Under the pieces are notes generated by a model. The model worked only from the letters and a program-made list of their open reading frames with translations, was not told where the DNA came from and ran no database searches. From Lachnospiraceae bacterium (lineage in GTDB: Bacteria; Bacillota; Clostridia; Lachnospirales; Lachnospiraceae), in the NCBI GenBank assembly GCA_029062895.1, contig JAIDPF010000029.1, forward strand, positions 1 to 57,233: 57,233 nt of DNA. The letters are read 5' to 3'. Positions within the stretch are counted from its first letter, which is position 1, and each line of letters begins with the position of its first letter. Below, piece after piece: positions 42,884 through 51,953 of the stretch. The position numbers and the translations under genes are program-made.

Positions 42884-45192
42884 TACAAAACACCCCGATT
42901 AAAATGTCCTTTCGTATATCCCTTCCATGTATCTTTTTCTATCCCCTCAGGAGCGCCCTTGCGAAACACGTTATGAAAGAACTCCATGATATGCTCTGTC
43001 TCTCCGGCATCCTCTATTGTAAATTCTATTCTGAAGGCCGCCGCTTCCCGTGCCTGATATAGTTGATATACTTCCTGATGCAGCGACAATGGAACACAGT
43101 TATAGATGGTATTAAAACAATAATGATGATTCATTAACACCGGAAATTCCCTGCCCTCCTGATCAATGATCCGCGTCATCTCTTTCGTTCGTTCACAACC
43201 GCCTGTTGTATTGACGATGCAATTGGCGCTATACATCATGGGAAGATATCCATATACTATTAATTCTCGGGCATCCTTTCTTATTGCATGGGAAAGTTCC
43301 TTTCTATTCAGTTCCAGCGGAGCAGTATAGGAAATGGCATGCTTTAATACCGTATTTTCTGCCGACTCATTCATGATATAAATCCCCTGGTCCGCCACAA
43401 TATCCTGTTTTTTGTATCTCTCCCGATCCTCATGCCGGCTGTTCTCTCCGTAACGCTCTATGATCTCCTCTGCTATCCACAGAGCATCGATACCACTGCA
43501 ATAGATCCTTTCCGGCAACATATCGTCTGTGAGACGCAGCGCTGCTTCAAACTGCTCCCTGATTCTTCTCACATCTTTCTGGCGAATCACCTCCGGCAGT
43601 CTGAGATACCACTTTTTCCGATTCTTCATCATCTGTCGGAGCAATCCCTCCACAGTATCCCGTTCCTGCTCCCTGCCGCTGTCCCCTCTTGCAGGAATTT
43701 CTTCTCCGGAAAACAGCATCAGATCTATGATTATGCCGTCTGCATAAGGGTACTTAAGAACCGTTCTTAACTGCTCCTTAGTTTTCACACCAAAGAGAAT
43801 GGCAGGCTTTTTTTCAGGCTCCTGCTGCTTATTTATATAACGATCTTCTCCCTTTGATCTATTCAACATTCTTATATTTTCTGCAGAAACATTCTCTTGC
43901 AGAAAACTTTGACGATCCGCAGAAAATACAGCCTGCTCCAACTTCTCTATAGCGGCTCTCCTCAGATCTTTTAACTGACTGACAGCCGCAAAGGATGTCC
44001 CATCATTGACAATCTTAAGTTCACAGATCTCATAAAGGGTATTGCCCGTCTTACAGATCTGTTTTTTGATATCCTCATCAGTTATGGCGCGTTTTTCGGC
44101 TCTGACCGCAACCGCGCCTTCCACCGATTCCGCATGATCCTCCAACCGTAACGTCAGCTTCATCGGTCTTCCTTGAGATACGGTGATCTCCCCCTGTATT
44201 GGATAACGCCTTCTCTCCTCCAGATAACGCCTGTGAATGTCCTCCTTTATGACATCGCTGCAACCGGCATAAGCCGGATCGGACAGACTGATCATATCTT
44301 TAGAATTATGCCTGAAATAATATCCTTCCTGAATCTCAGAACGGATATAAAGTTCTTCTAAAACTGCTCTGTCTTCCTCCGTTACTACATACTTTTCCCC
44401 ATTTTCGATCCGGTCAATCACTTTACGATAAACAGATGTAACACCTGCTGTATATTCTGCCGCTTTCATCCGCCCTTCAATCTTAAAGGAATCAATGCCT
44501 GCATCCATCAACGCTCCCATCTGATCGATAGAGCACATATCTTTCATACTGAGAAGATAGGCATCCTTTTGTCCCGGCTGGTGGTACTGCTTTCTGCAGG
44601 GTCCGGCACATCTTCCGCGGTTGCCGCTTCTTCCTCCTGCAAGACTGCTCATTAAACATCTCCCGGAATAAGCATAGCACATAGCGCCATGGATAAAGCA
44701 CTCCAGTTCCAATCCTGTTTTCTTCATCTCCCTCAGTTCCGCCAGCGACAGCTCCCGTCCCGGTACAACGCGAGTCACATGATATTCTTTCAGCCACTCC
44801 ATACCCGCAGCGGATAAAATCGAAAGCTGCGTACTCACATGAATCTCCAGTTCCGGAAAATACTGATGTAGGCATGACAGCAATCCAAGATCCTGCACGA
44901 TCACGGCATCCAGTCCCGCAAGATACAGCCTTTCAAGGATGGAAAGCGCCCTAGAAAATTCCACATTTTTTAACAGCGTATTCATGGTCAAATAAAGCTT
45001 TCTATGATACAAATGAGCATAATGTATCATTTCTATGGTTTCTTCTATGGTCAAATTTTTAGCATATGCTCTTGCGGAAAACTCTTCCGTGCCTAGATAT
45101 ATTGCATCCGCTCCGGCATTGATCGCCCCGACCGCCCCATCAATGTCTCCCGCCGGGGAAAGAAGTTCCGCTTTCCATTTCCTGCCTTGCAT
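42883..45192 (-). CDS. U32 family peptidase, long form
   Basis: A 769-residue member of the peptidase U32 family, with KAELLSPAGDIDGAVGAINAGADAIYLG at the start and the signature ELECFIHGAMCYAYSGRCLMSS followed by CAGPCRKQY. Several members are now known to be RNA- or ubiquinone-hydroxylation enzymes with Fe-S clusters, so proteolysis should not be assumed. Length suggests a YhbU-like core plus a C-terminal extension (DUF3656-like). The ATG at 45192 has AGGAGG eight bases upstream. It follows zapA. Confidence 0.88.
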   Translation of the reverse strand: MQGRKWKAELLSPAGDIDGAVGAINAGADAIYLGTEEFSARAYAKNLTIEETIEMIHYAHLYHRKLYLTMNTLLKNVEFSRALSILERLYLAGLDAVIVQDLGLLSCLHQYFPELEIHVSTQLSILSAAGMEWLKEYHVTRVVPGRELSLAELREMKKTGLELECFIHGAMCYAYSGRCLMSSLAGGRSGNRGRCAGPCRKQYHQPGQKDAYLLSMKDMCSIDQMGALMDAGIDSFKIEGRMKAAEYTAGVTSVYRKVIDRIENGEKYVVTEEDRAVLEELYIRSEIQEGYYFRHNSKDMISLSDPAYAGCSDVIKEDIHRRYLEERRRYPIQGEITVSQGRPMKLTLRLEDHAESVEGAVAVRAEKRAITDEDIKKQICKTGNTLYEICELKIVNDGTSFAAVSQLKDLRRAAIEKLEQAVFSADRQSFLQENVSAENIRMLNRSKGEDRYINKQQEPEKKPAILFGVKTKEQLRTVLKYPYADGIIIDLMLFSGEEIPARGDSGREQERDTVEGLLRQMMKNRKKWYLRLPEVIRQKDVRRIREQFEAALRLTDDMLPERIYCSGIDALWIAEEIIERYGENSRHEDRERYKKQDIVADQGIYIMNESAENTVLKHAISYTAPLELNRKELSHAIRKDARELIVYGYLPMMYSANCIVNTTGGCERTKEMTRIIDQEGREFPVLMNHHYCFNTIYNCVPLSLHQEVYQLYQAREAAAFRIEFTIEDAGETEHIMEFFHNVFRKGAPEGIEKDTWKGYTKGHFNRGVL

Positions 45193-45245
45193 TAACGGCC
45201 ACCTCCTGAGCTGTTCTATAGGTAAAATGCTGATAAATATGATGA

Positions 45246-45270
45246 ATGGCTGCCTAAAACAGGCAGCCAT
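45246..45270. repeat. 10-bp hairpin between zapA and the U32 gene
   Basis: ATGGCTGCCT (45246-45255) and AGGCAGCCAT (45261-45270) are perfectly complementary around AAAAC. No T-run follows on either side, so it is probably a processing or attenuation hairpin rather than a full terminator. Confidence 0.7.
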
Positions 45271-45295
45271 CCCTATCTCATGCCGATCCCGGCAT

Positions 45296-45703
45296 TTATT
45301 TCTTGCGATCCCTTAATTCTGTTTCCAACTGGACGATACGTTTAGCGCTTTCATGCAGTTCATCCTGCACTTGCTTAATATTTTCCCGCAAAGAATCTAC
45401 TACCATATCCTTGTTAACGATATCGTGCTTCATATCATAAAGTTCATTCTGCTTTGCTTTTATCTCTTCTTCTAACTGCCCGATCTGCCGCTTCGCCTTA
45501 AAATACTCGTCCGTAATATTGAGTTCAATCAACCGGTGCTGTGTATCACTGTTGGCATGCTTAAATGCATCCACTTTCTGATATTCTGTAATCTTATTAT
45601 TGATAAAAGAGGCTATCTTCTGAAGATGCTCTTCGCTTTCATAACCGCTTATGGTAAGCACCTTGCCATCAATCACTACCTGAACATCTGTCTTTTCCGT
45701 CAT
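45296..45703 (-). CDS. zapA: Cell division protein ZapA
   Basis: A 135-residue ZapA, a FtsZ-ring stabiliser. The N-terminal head is clear (VQVVIDGKVLTISGYESEEHLQKIASFINNKI) and is followed by a coiled coil from about residue 70. GGGAGG precedes the ATG. It sits upstream of U32, as often seen in Firmicutes, and downstream of ruvB. Confidence 0.92.
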   Translation of the reverse strand: MTEKTDVQVVIDGKVLTISGYESEEHLQKIASFINNKITEYQKVDAFKHANSDTQHRLIELNITDEYFKAKRQIGQLEEEIKAKQNELYDMKHDIVNKDMVVDSLRENIKQVQDELHESAKRIVQLETELRDRKK

Positions 45704-45749
45704 ATGATCGTTTTTTCCTCCCTAACATACTTTCACAATTACATGTATA

Positions 45750-46760
45750 TTATATATCATCACGATAAAGGTTTTCAAGTCCAAAATGACGATAAGCTTC
45801 CAAAGTAGCCATTCTGCCGCGTGGGGTTCGGCTAATGAATCCGTTTTTAAGCAGATACGGCTCATATACATCTTCGATCGTCCCCGGATCCTCGCCCAGC
45901 GCAGCCGCAAGCGTGTCAAGTCCTACTGGTCTGCCATTAAACCTTTCAATCATGGCAAGCAGGATATTGCGATCCATCTGATCCAATCCATATTTATCTA
46001 CTTCCATCAGATCCAGCGCATAGTCCGCTGTCTCTTTCGTAATAATGCCATCAAATTTGATCTGCGCGAAATCCCGCACCCGCTTCAACATACGGTTTGC
46101 AAGCCTTGGTGTGCCACGGCTTCTCCGCGCAAGTTCCAGAGCCCCATCAATCTCAATAGGTACTCTTAGTTTCGTGGCAGAATTCATAATAATATGTTGC
46201 AGTTCCTCTACGGAATAAAATTCAAGACGATGGATCATACCAAAACGGTCACGGAGCGGAGCCGTCAACAAACCAGCTCTCGTCGTTGCACCGATCAACG
46301 TAAAACGCGGCAGCTCCAGACGAATAGATTTAGCGCCGCTTCCCTTCCCCAGCAGGATATCGATCGCGTAATCTTCCATCGCCGGATACATCACTTCCTC
46401 CACCTGACGGCTCAGACGATGGATCTCATCAATGAAAAGAATATCTCCCTCCTGAAGGTTATTTAAGATCGCTGCAAGCTCCCCCGGCTTTTCAACCGCC
46501 GGTCCACTGGTGATCTTAATATTTACCCCCATTTCATTGGCGATAATGCCCGCCAGCGTTGTTTTCCCAAGCCCCGGAGGGCCATAAAACAATACATGAT
46601 CCAGAGATTCCCCACGCTGTTTTGCAGCCTCAATAAATACCTTAAGATTTTCCTTTATTTTGTCCTGTCCGATATAATCCTTTAACAATCGGGGGCGCAG
46701 TGTATTCTCAATCGCTGCATCCTCTTCGGTATATGTGGTCTCGATCAGTCTTTTCGACAT
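45750..46760 (-). CDS. ruvB: Holliday junction helicase RuvB
   Basis: A 336-residue AAA+ motor that migrates Holliday junctions with RuvA. Walker [10 protein letters not shown], Walker [11 protein letters not shown], the [20 protein letters not shown] sensor region, and a C-terminal winged helix ([17 protein letters not shown]) are all present. It lies 60 bases after ruvA. Confidence 0.97.
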   Translation of the reverse strand: MSKRLIETTYTEEDAAIENTLRPRLLKDYIGQDKIKENLKVFIEAAKQRGESLDHVLFYGPPGLGKTTLAGIIANEMGVNIKITSGPAVEKPGELAAILNNLQEGDILFIDEIHRLSRQVEEVMYPAMEDYAIDILLGKGSGAKSIRLELPRFTLIGATTRAGLLTAPLRDRFGMIHRLEFYSVEELQHIIMNSATKLRVPIEIDGALELARRSRGTPRLANRMLKRVRDFAQIKFDGIITKETADYALDLMEVDKYGLDQMDRNILLAMIERFNGRPVGLDTLAAALGEDPGTIEDVYEPYLLKNGFISRTPRGRMATLEAYRHFGLENLYRDDI

Positions 46761-46820
46761 ATCTACTGTCCTTTTCCTTTATAGCAATAGTTTCTAAATC
46801 GTTATATTTTACTACCAAGG

Positions 46821-47441
46821 TCAAAAATATTTCAACGCAACCTTTAAGAGCTGATCGGAAGAAATCGCATCCTCCCCGGACTGTACTTCCAACTCCCTGA
46901 AAGCCTGTTCCACAGCATGTTCCGCCTCTTTGCCGGAATACCCAAGCGCAACCAAGGCATCTGCCGCGTCCCGCGCTTTTGGATGCTCCATTAATGTTTT
47001 TTCCAAAACAGCCCCTGTAACAGATTCTTCAAAATCCTGTGCGTTTATTTTATCTTTCAGATCAATGATCACACGTTCTGCGGTTTTCTTGCCCACACCG
47101 GGTGCCTTTGCCAGTAGCTTTGCATCTCCTGTCATGATTGCATATCTGATATCATCCACGCTCATCACAGACAGCATGGCAAGTCCCCCTTTCGGTCCAA
47201 TGCCACTAACGCTGATCAACAGCTTAAACAGCTCCAGTTCCTCCAATGTAACAAATCCATATAGATTGATCGCATCCTCCCGGACGCTGGTATATGTATA
47301 GACCTTGACTTCTTCCCCATATTCCGGGATATCATAGATCCGTCCCGGAGAAACATATACATTATAACCTACCCCCGATACTTCCACTACAATGCGGTCT
47401 GCCGTCTTTTGAACAACAGTACCTTTTAAATACGCATACAT
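46821..47441 (-). CDS. ruvA: Holliday junction branch migration protein RuvA
   Basis: A 206-residue RuvA. It starts MYAYLKGTVVQKTADRIVVE (OB fold), has helix-hairpin-helix motifs ISVSGIGPKGGLAMLS and KAPGVGKKTAERVIIDLKDK, and a C-terminal RuvB-binding domain (DAADALVALGYSGKEAEHAV). The ATG at 47441 has GAGGGG 11 bases upstream. A GTG at 47462 inside the previous gene lacks a site. Confidence 0.96.
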   Translation of the reverse strand: MYAYLKGTVVQKTADRIVVEVSGVGYNVYVSPGRIYDIPEYGEEVKVYTYTSVREDAINLYGFVTLEELELFKLLISVSGIGPKGGLAMLSVMSVDDIRYAIMTGDAKLLAKAPGVGKKTAERVIIDLKDKINAQDFEESVTGAVLEKTLMEHPKARDAADALVALGYSGKEAEHAVEQAFRELEVQSGEDAISSDQLLKVALKYF

Positions 47442-47445
47442 GGAT

Positions 47446-47949
47446 CTAAAATCCCCTCTCACCTGTTATACTTTTCAGTCTGCTGCAACTAACCCGTACC
47501 AAAAATCCAATCAATAGACCTGCCAACATCCCCGCCATCAATAAAAACGGCATATACCACAAAATTGCCTGAAATCCCATCAACGCTCCTGCCACCAAGA
47601 GCTGACCGATATTGTGCATGATCCCTCCCGCCATACTGATGCCATATATGGAAAAATAGGGGATTCTTTTTAGTAATGCCATCACCGTCAGACTAAGCGC
47701 CGCCCCGGCAAGGCTATACAGTATCATGGACATATTTGACAGCAGAAATCCCACCAAAATAATCCGCAAGACACTGATCACCGCCGCTTCTCTGATAGAA
47801 AACAGATACATGACCAGTACGATCACAAAATTAGCAAGTCCCAGTTTGATTCCCGGAATCATAGGTACAACCGGAACCAACGCTTCCAGATAACCCATAA
47901 TAACAGCCAGAGCTAAAAACATAGCCATCCTCGCAAGACGCTTATTCAA
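47446..47949 (-). CDS. Gx transporter family protein (Hpre_diP_synt_I)
   Basis: A 167-residue membrane protein with five or six helices. The start (RMAMFLALAVIMGYLEALVP) and GIKLGLANFVIVLVMYLF are typical of the Gx transporter family, once called heptaprenyl diphosphate synthase component I. It probably moves a small substrate across the membrane. The start is a TTG with GGAAGG nine bases upstream. It is downstream of the NusG-II gene, its usual partner, and four bases before the ruvA start codon. Confidence 0.85.
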   Translation of the reverse strand: MNKRLARMAMFLALAVIMGYLEALVPVVPMIPGIKLGLANFVIVLVMYLFSIREAAVISVLRIILVGFLLSNMSMILYSLAGAALSLTVMALLKRIPYFSIYGISMAGGIMHNIGQLLVAGALMGFQAILWYMPFLLMAGMLAGLLIGFLVRVSCSRLKSITGERGF

Positions 47950-48008
47950 GTCGCTGTACCTTCCTAAACACTAAACATAGCATACATCCCTTCCTGAGCC
48001 GGGATATC

Positions 48009-48332
48009 TTACTTGATCACAATATAAAATCTATGCGGCAGACATACAACCGTATCCCCTACCCGGCTGGCAGCCGGTGTATGAACGCAGACCTGATTAG
48101 CACAGTCCGCCTCCGATACAGACACCGTTCCATCCGAGATAACAACGGTATTGTAACCATCCTCCAGTTCCACCCTGATCGTCCTCTCGTACATAAGCGG
48201 ATATCTTCCGATCTCTGTTTCATCATCATACAACACTACAATCTGTCCGTTCCCACGTCCCCATGTCATAATAAGGAAAATTACCGCCACAAGCAGAACT
48301 GCTGCTACAATGATTCCGTCAGCCTTTTTCAT
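48009..48332 (-). CDS. NusG domain II-containing protein
   Basis: A 107-residue protein with an N-terminal signal anchor ([19 protein letters not shown]) and an outer beta domain of the NusG_II family, with the paired cysteines in [15 protein letters not shown] and [10 protein letters not shown]. The function is unknown; it occurs with Gx transporters and electron-transport genes. Its start overlaps the leuD stop by 14 bases. Confidence 0.88.
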   Translation of the reverse strand: MKKADGIIVAAVLLVAVIFLIMTWGRGNGQIVVLYDDETEIGRYPLMYERTIRVELEDGYNTVVISDGTVSVSEADCANQVCVHTPAASRVGDTVVCLPHRFYIVIK

Positions 48333-48807
48333 TGATATAATTGATCAGTCCTTCTGCTTTGATAATCTTCTGCATAAATTCAGGAAATGGCTGTCCCTGA
48401 TATTCCTTTCCGGTCGTTTTATCTGTGATCACACCGGAATCAAAATCAATCTCCACCTCATCACCGGCTTTGATTTCTTTGGCAGCATCAGGACATTCAA
48501 TGATCGGCAATCCGATATTGATTGCATTACGATAGAAGATCCGGGCAAATGTCTCTGCGATCACACAGCTGATGCCGGACGCTTTGATTGCGATCGGCGC
48601 ATGTTCTCTGGAAGAACCACAGCCAAAATTCTTATTGGCAACAATAATATCCCCTTTATGAACCTTCTTCACAAATTCCGTATCAATATCCTCCATACAG
48701 TGGGTTGCCAGTTCCGCCGGATCTGACGAATTCAGATATCTTGCCGGAATAATAACATCCGTATCTACATTATCTCCATATTTAAAAACCGTTCCCTGTG
48801 CTTTCAT
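48319..48807 (-). CDS. leuD: 3-isopropylmalate dehydratase small subunit LeuD
   Basis: A 162-residue small subunit of isopropylmalate isomerase, forming with LeuC the second step of leucine synthesis. Visible segments are [29 protein letters not shown] and [16 protein letters not shown]. The ATG at 48807 has AAAGG six bases upstream. leuC and leuD are normally adjacent; here they are 1.1 kb apart with a deaminase gene between. Confidence 0.95.
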   Translation of the reverse strand: MKAQGTVFKYGDNVDTDVIIPARYLNSSDPAELATHCMEDIDTEFVKKVHKGDIIVANKNFGCGSSREHAPIAIKASGISCVIAETFARIFYRNAINIGLPIIECPDAAKEIKAGDEVEIDFDSGVITDKTTGKEYQGQPFPEFMQKIIKAEGLINYINEKG

Positions 48808-48856
48808 AATGTTCCTTTCCATCCTTTCTTTAACTTATAATGATATATTTTCCTTC

Positions 48857-48893
48857 AACCTCCATGTCGCAACTCTGCTGCGACTCAAAACCA
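48857..48893 (-). repeat. Hairpin plus Shine-Dalgarno leader repeat, copy 2
   Basis: On the minus strand GTCGCA/TGCGAC (7-base loop) precedes ATGGAGGTT, as at 38194-38230. No gene starts at the right distance: leuD begins about 50 bases further on with its own AAAGG. It looks like a relict leader. Confidence 0.5.
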
Positions 48894-48907
48894 GATGAAA
48901 AACGCCC

Positions 48908-48931
48908 TCCCTTTTACCTTTTGTGTTGATA
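48908..48931 (+). repeat. 24-bp inverted repeat, left of the deaminase cassette
   Basis: The sequence CCCTTTTACC...GTGTTGATA matches the reverse complement of 49764-49787 at 22 of 24 positions. The pair encloses 880 bp containing only the deaminase gene. A possible 6-base direct repeat (AAAACG) lies just outside each end. The 214 bases between leuD and the deaminase stop contain nothing else recognised besides the leader relict. Confidence 0.7.
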
Positions 48932-49021
48932 AGCACCCATAAAATTTCTTCATCGTCTAATTAACCAATAAGCTGGAATTTTTAATCTTTAAAATAGAGA
49001 AATCAAATTCTTGTTTTGCTG

Positions 49022-49654
49022 TCATGTTTCTTCTGAACCTAATAAATCGCAAATATGATCATATATATCGCAATATGACGTATTATTATCAACACACGTA
49101 TCTAAGTATCTTTCTTGATACAATATAAACGCAATCTCAACAGCTCTGGGACAGTCTAATTGGAATTGTTCCAATACTATACTCATTTCTCCGTCATATC
49201 TCCGTAATTCATGGTAACCTTGCTGAACCAGCTGAACGGCCCCTAATTCGCCTTCCTCAAGATATACCTCCATGTTTTTACTTTTCATCCAGGGGTCATA
49301 GTTAATATAGTGCAAAGCACCGCAATACTTATCTTTTGCAGCCACATGAACCTTCCGAATGCCGCCCATCACAATAGTACCCATGCACATGGGACAAGGC
49401 TCCATTGTTGTGTACAAGTGATACTCTTTCAAAGAAGGATACTTTTTAATGTCGATATTTCTCATGCAATATATTTCCGCATGAGCGGTACGTCTGTTAG
49501 GATAATGGTTTTCGCAGGTTTCATTCCGGCCTGCAATAATCGTATTACCTGAGGCATCTGTGATAATGCAGCCAATCGGCAGACTTCCACTGCGGAATGC
49601 AAGCCACGCCAGTTCATATGTTTCCTTCCATTCTCTTGATAAATCTTTCCACAT
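49022..49654 (-). CDS. Nucleoside/cytidine-type deaminase
   Basis: A 210-residue CDA-fold zinc deaminase with the HAE motif (TAHAEIYCM) and PCPMC (TTMEPCPMCMGTIVMGG), of the guanine/tRNA-adenosine deaminase group. It is longer than TadA (about 150), with a C-terminal extension of about 60 residues (QFQLDCPRAVEIAFILYQER). The substrate is not clear. The ATG at 49654 has AAAAGGAG eight bases upstream. It interrupts leuC-leuD and lies between 24-bp inverted repeats, which suggests insertion. Confidence 0.85.
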   Translation of the reverse strand: MWKDLSREWKETYELAWLAFRSGSLPIGCIITDASGNTIIAGRNETCENHYPNRRTAHAEIYCMRNIDIKKYPSLKEYHLYTTMEPCPMCMGTIVMGGIRKVHVAAKDKYCGALHYINYDPWMKSKNMEVYLEEGELGAVQLVQQGYHELRRYDGEMSIVLEQFQLDCPRAVEIAFILYQERYLDTCVDNNTSYCDIYDHICDLLGSEET

Positions 49655-49763
49655 GAGTCTTCTCCTTTTCATCTTCCATACAAATTCCGATTCGTCACCT
49701 TGATTATGCCACAGCAAATTTCGGTTTCAATGTGCAACCAGTGAAATTGCCGGCGCTTGGAGC

Positions 49764-49787
49764 TGTCAACACGAAAGGTAAAAGGGA
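49764..49787 (-). repeat. 24-bp inverted repeat, right of the deaminase cassette
   Basis: Partner of 48908-48931 (22 of 24 matched when inverted). It lies about 110 bases upstream of the deaminase start, toward leuC. Confidence 0.7.
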
Positions 49788-49869
49788 CAAAACGTCTGCT
49801 TAAAACGAACTTGTTCGCTTGGCGTTTTTCGGTGTGAGACTTGTCCTTCTAACAACCTGCAAATTTGGG

Positions 49870-49937
49870 GCCGCAGGCACAATATTTGCAAAACGAATTT
49901 ATTCGTTTTTGAAAAATTCTTTGATTTTTCAATCTAA
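49870..49937 (-). repeat. 68-nt double-hairpin intercistronic repeat, copy 2
   Basis: Sister of 36781-36848 with about five differences. It contains the TTGAAAAA/TTTTTCAA hairpin and AAAACGAA/TTCGTTTT (49890-49909), with the compensated pair change. It begins within the last codons of leuC and supplies the leuC stop codon. The sequence beyond it (CAGGTTGTTAGAAGG) resembles the 20-bp leader element seen upstream of gerW. Confidence 0.85.
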
Positions 49938-51191
49938 CTGGCACGGGCACGAAATCCTGCCTGTTACCGCGCTTGCAGCTGCCACCGCGGGACTTGCCAG
50001 ATAGATCTCGCTGTTCACATGTCCCATACGTCCTACGAAGTTACGGTTCGTTGTAGATACACAGCGTTCCCCTTCCGCCAGAATACCCATATAACCGCCA
50101 AGGCATGGACCGCAGGTCGGAGTGCTTACGATGGCTCCGGCCTCAATAAAGATCTTGAGCAGCCCTTCCTCCATCGCCTGCAAATAAACTGCCTGCGTTG
50201 CAGGAATGATGATGCACCTGATCCCCTGCGCAACATGACGTCCCTTTAATACCTTTGCGGCGATCCTCATATCATCGATCCGCCCGTTGGTACAGGAGCC
50301 GATAACAACCTGATCAATCGCAATATCGCCCACCTGATCAATGGTCTTTGTATTCTCCGGCAGATGCGGAAATGCAACCGTCGGTTTTAAGCTGCTTAAA
50401 TCAATGGTGTAGGTTTCGTCATACTCCGCATCCTCATCTGCTTCGTAAACTTTATAGCTGCGTTTCGTATGTTCCTCCAGATATGCTTTCGTCTTATCAT
50501 CTACTGGAAAAATACCGTTCTTAGCACCGGCTTCTATCGCCATATTGGCAATGGTAAAGCGGTCATCCATCGACAGTTCGGCAATCCCGTCACCCGTAAA
50601 TTCCATAGATTTATATAAAGCGCCATCCACACCGATCATACCGATAATATGTAAAATGATATCCTTACCGCTGACCCATTCCGCCGGCTTTCCCGTAAGG
50701 ACAAAGCGGATTGCGGAAGGGACTTTAAACCATGCTTTCCCGGTCGCCATTCCTGCCGCCATATCTGTACTTCCGATACCAGTAGAAAACGCGCCTACTG
50801 CGCCGTAGGTACAGGTATGGGAATCCGCTCCGATGATCACATCTCCCGGCACTGTCAGACCTTTCTCCGGAAGCAGCGCATGTTCAATCCCCATTTCACC
50901 GACTTCAAAATAATTCGTAATCTCATTTTTTCTGGCAAAGTTACGAACACATTTGCAATGCTCTGCGGATTTGATATCTTTATTTGGCACAAAATGATCG
51001 GGTACCAGCGCGATCTTATCCTTGTCAAATACGCTCTGCGTATTGAACTTTTCCATCTCCTTGATTGCAACAGGGCTTGTAATATCATTGCCCAGCACAA
51101 GATCAAGATCCGCCTCGATCAGTTGTCCCGCTGTCACCTGTTCCAATCCGGCATGTGCTGCCAGAATCTTCTGCGTCATTGTCATTCCCAT
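49929..51191 (-). CDS. leuC: 3-isopropylmalate dehydratase large subunit LeuC
   Basis: A 420-residue large subunit of isopropylmalate isomerase, binding the 4Fe-4S cluster through [10 protein letters not shown] and [28 protein letters not shown] and [21 protein letters not shown] are also diagnostic. The length fits the archaeal-type short LeuC. The last residues read [10 protein letters not shown] where relatives typically have GRIxDPRE-like ends, because the 68-nt repeat overlaps the stop. GGAGG lies seven bases before the ATG. Confidence 0.95.
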   Translation of the reverse strand: MGMTMTQKILAAHAGLEQVTAGQLIEADLDLVLGNDITSPVAIKEMEKFNTQSVFDKDKIALVPDHFVPNKDIKSAEHCKCVRNFARKNEITNYFEVGEMGIEHALLPEKGLTVPGDVIIGADSHTCTYGAVGAFSTGIGSTDMAAGMATGKAWFKVPSAIRFVLTGKPAEWVSGKDIILHIIGMIGVDGALYKSMEFTGDGIAELSMDDRFTIANMAIEAGAKNGIFPVDDKTKAYLEEHTKRSYKVYEADEDAEYDETYTIDLSSLKPTVAFPHLPENTKTIDQVGDIAIDQVVIGSCTNGRIDDMRIAAKVLKGRHVAQGIRCIIIPATQAVYLQAMEEGLLKIFIEAGAIVSTPTCGPCLGGYMGILAEGERCVSTTNRNFVGRMGHVNSEIYLASPAVAAASAVTGRISCPCQLD

Positions 51192-51239
51192 TTTTTAACC
51201 TCCATGCTGATTCATCCTAATATTGTTTTCTTACATTTT

Positions 51240-51845
51240 TTATTTTTCTGATAACACCATTCCGGTTTCCTTTTGAAATGCATCCGCCCACTCGGAATCA
51301 CGATAAAATACAATACATTCCTGATATCCGTCGCCGGTAATATACAATCGTTTGCCATTTCCATTTTCAATAATGATCCTGTTAAGCTCAGCCGCTACAT
51401 TAAAATCAAACCAGTCATGTTCAAACGAAGCTTCCAGCGTATATGTACATCCATTCCATTCAAAACTTACCGTTCTTTTTCCCGTTCCATTTTCCCAATC
51501 TACACCACTGGTATCTTCGGTAATATTTTTAAAATCAAGTTCTCCTTCGCTAATTGCAGATACACCCAAAAGGAAATTGGTATACATCTTTTCTATATCA
51601 AATACTTCTACGTCAAAACAATATACACCATTCTCTGTAGGTGTCCATTCCCAAGTATCATAATTTGTAATGCCCATCCCCGCCTCTGTTAAAAGCATAG
51701 CCGTCTTATCATGTATTACCTCTGCCGGCATTAACCTATCATTTTTTTCAAACCGCTTTATTGACACATCTGATATGCCACTGATCCCATATTTTTCTAA
51801 TATTGCCGCAATCTCCTTATAGCTTTTTTGATTCAGATTCGCCAT
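51240..51845 (-). CDS. Hypothetical protein, 201 residues
   Basis: A soluble, acidic 201-residue protein with an N-terminal helical part (YKEIAAILEKYGISGISDVSIKRF) and a beta-rich remainder (WEWTPTENGVYCFDVEVFDIEKM, YTLEASFEHDWFDFNVAAELNRII). I do not recognise the family. AAGGAG precedes the ATG. It lies 48 bases upstream of leuC and in the same direction, so it may be cotranscribed, with no evident tie to leucine synthesis. Confidence 0.65.
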   Translation of the reverse strand: MANLNQKSYKEIAAILEKYGISGISDVSIKRFEKNDRLMPAEVIHDKTAMLLTEAGMGITNYDTWEWTPTENGVYCFDVEVFDIEKMYTNFLLGVSAISEGELDFKNITEDTSGVDWENGTGKRTVSFEWNGCTYTLEASFEHDWFDFNVAAELNRIIIENGNGKRLYITGDGYQECIVFYRDSEWADAFQKETGMVLSEK

Positions 51846-51953
51846 ATTAGTGCTTTCTCCTTCACCGTTGATAATTTTTTCGTTTCATTTAAACATAAAA
51901 ATCATATAAAGCATTATAGCACATAATATTGAAATTGTGAACTGATCGAAATT

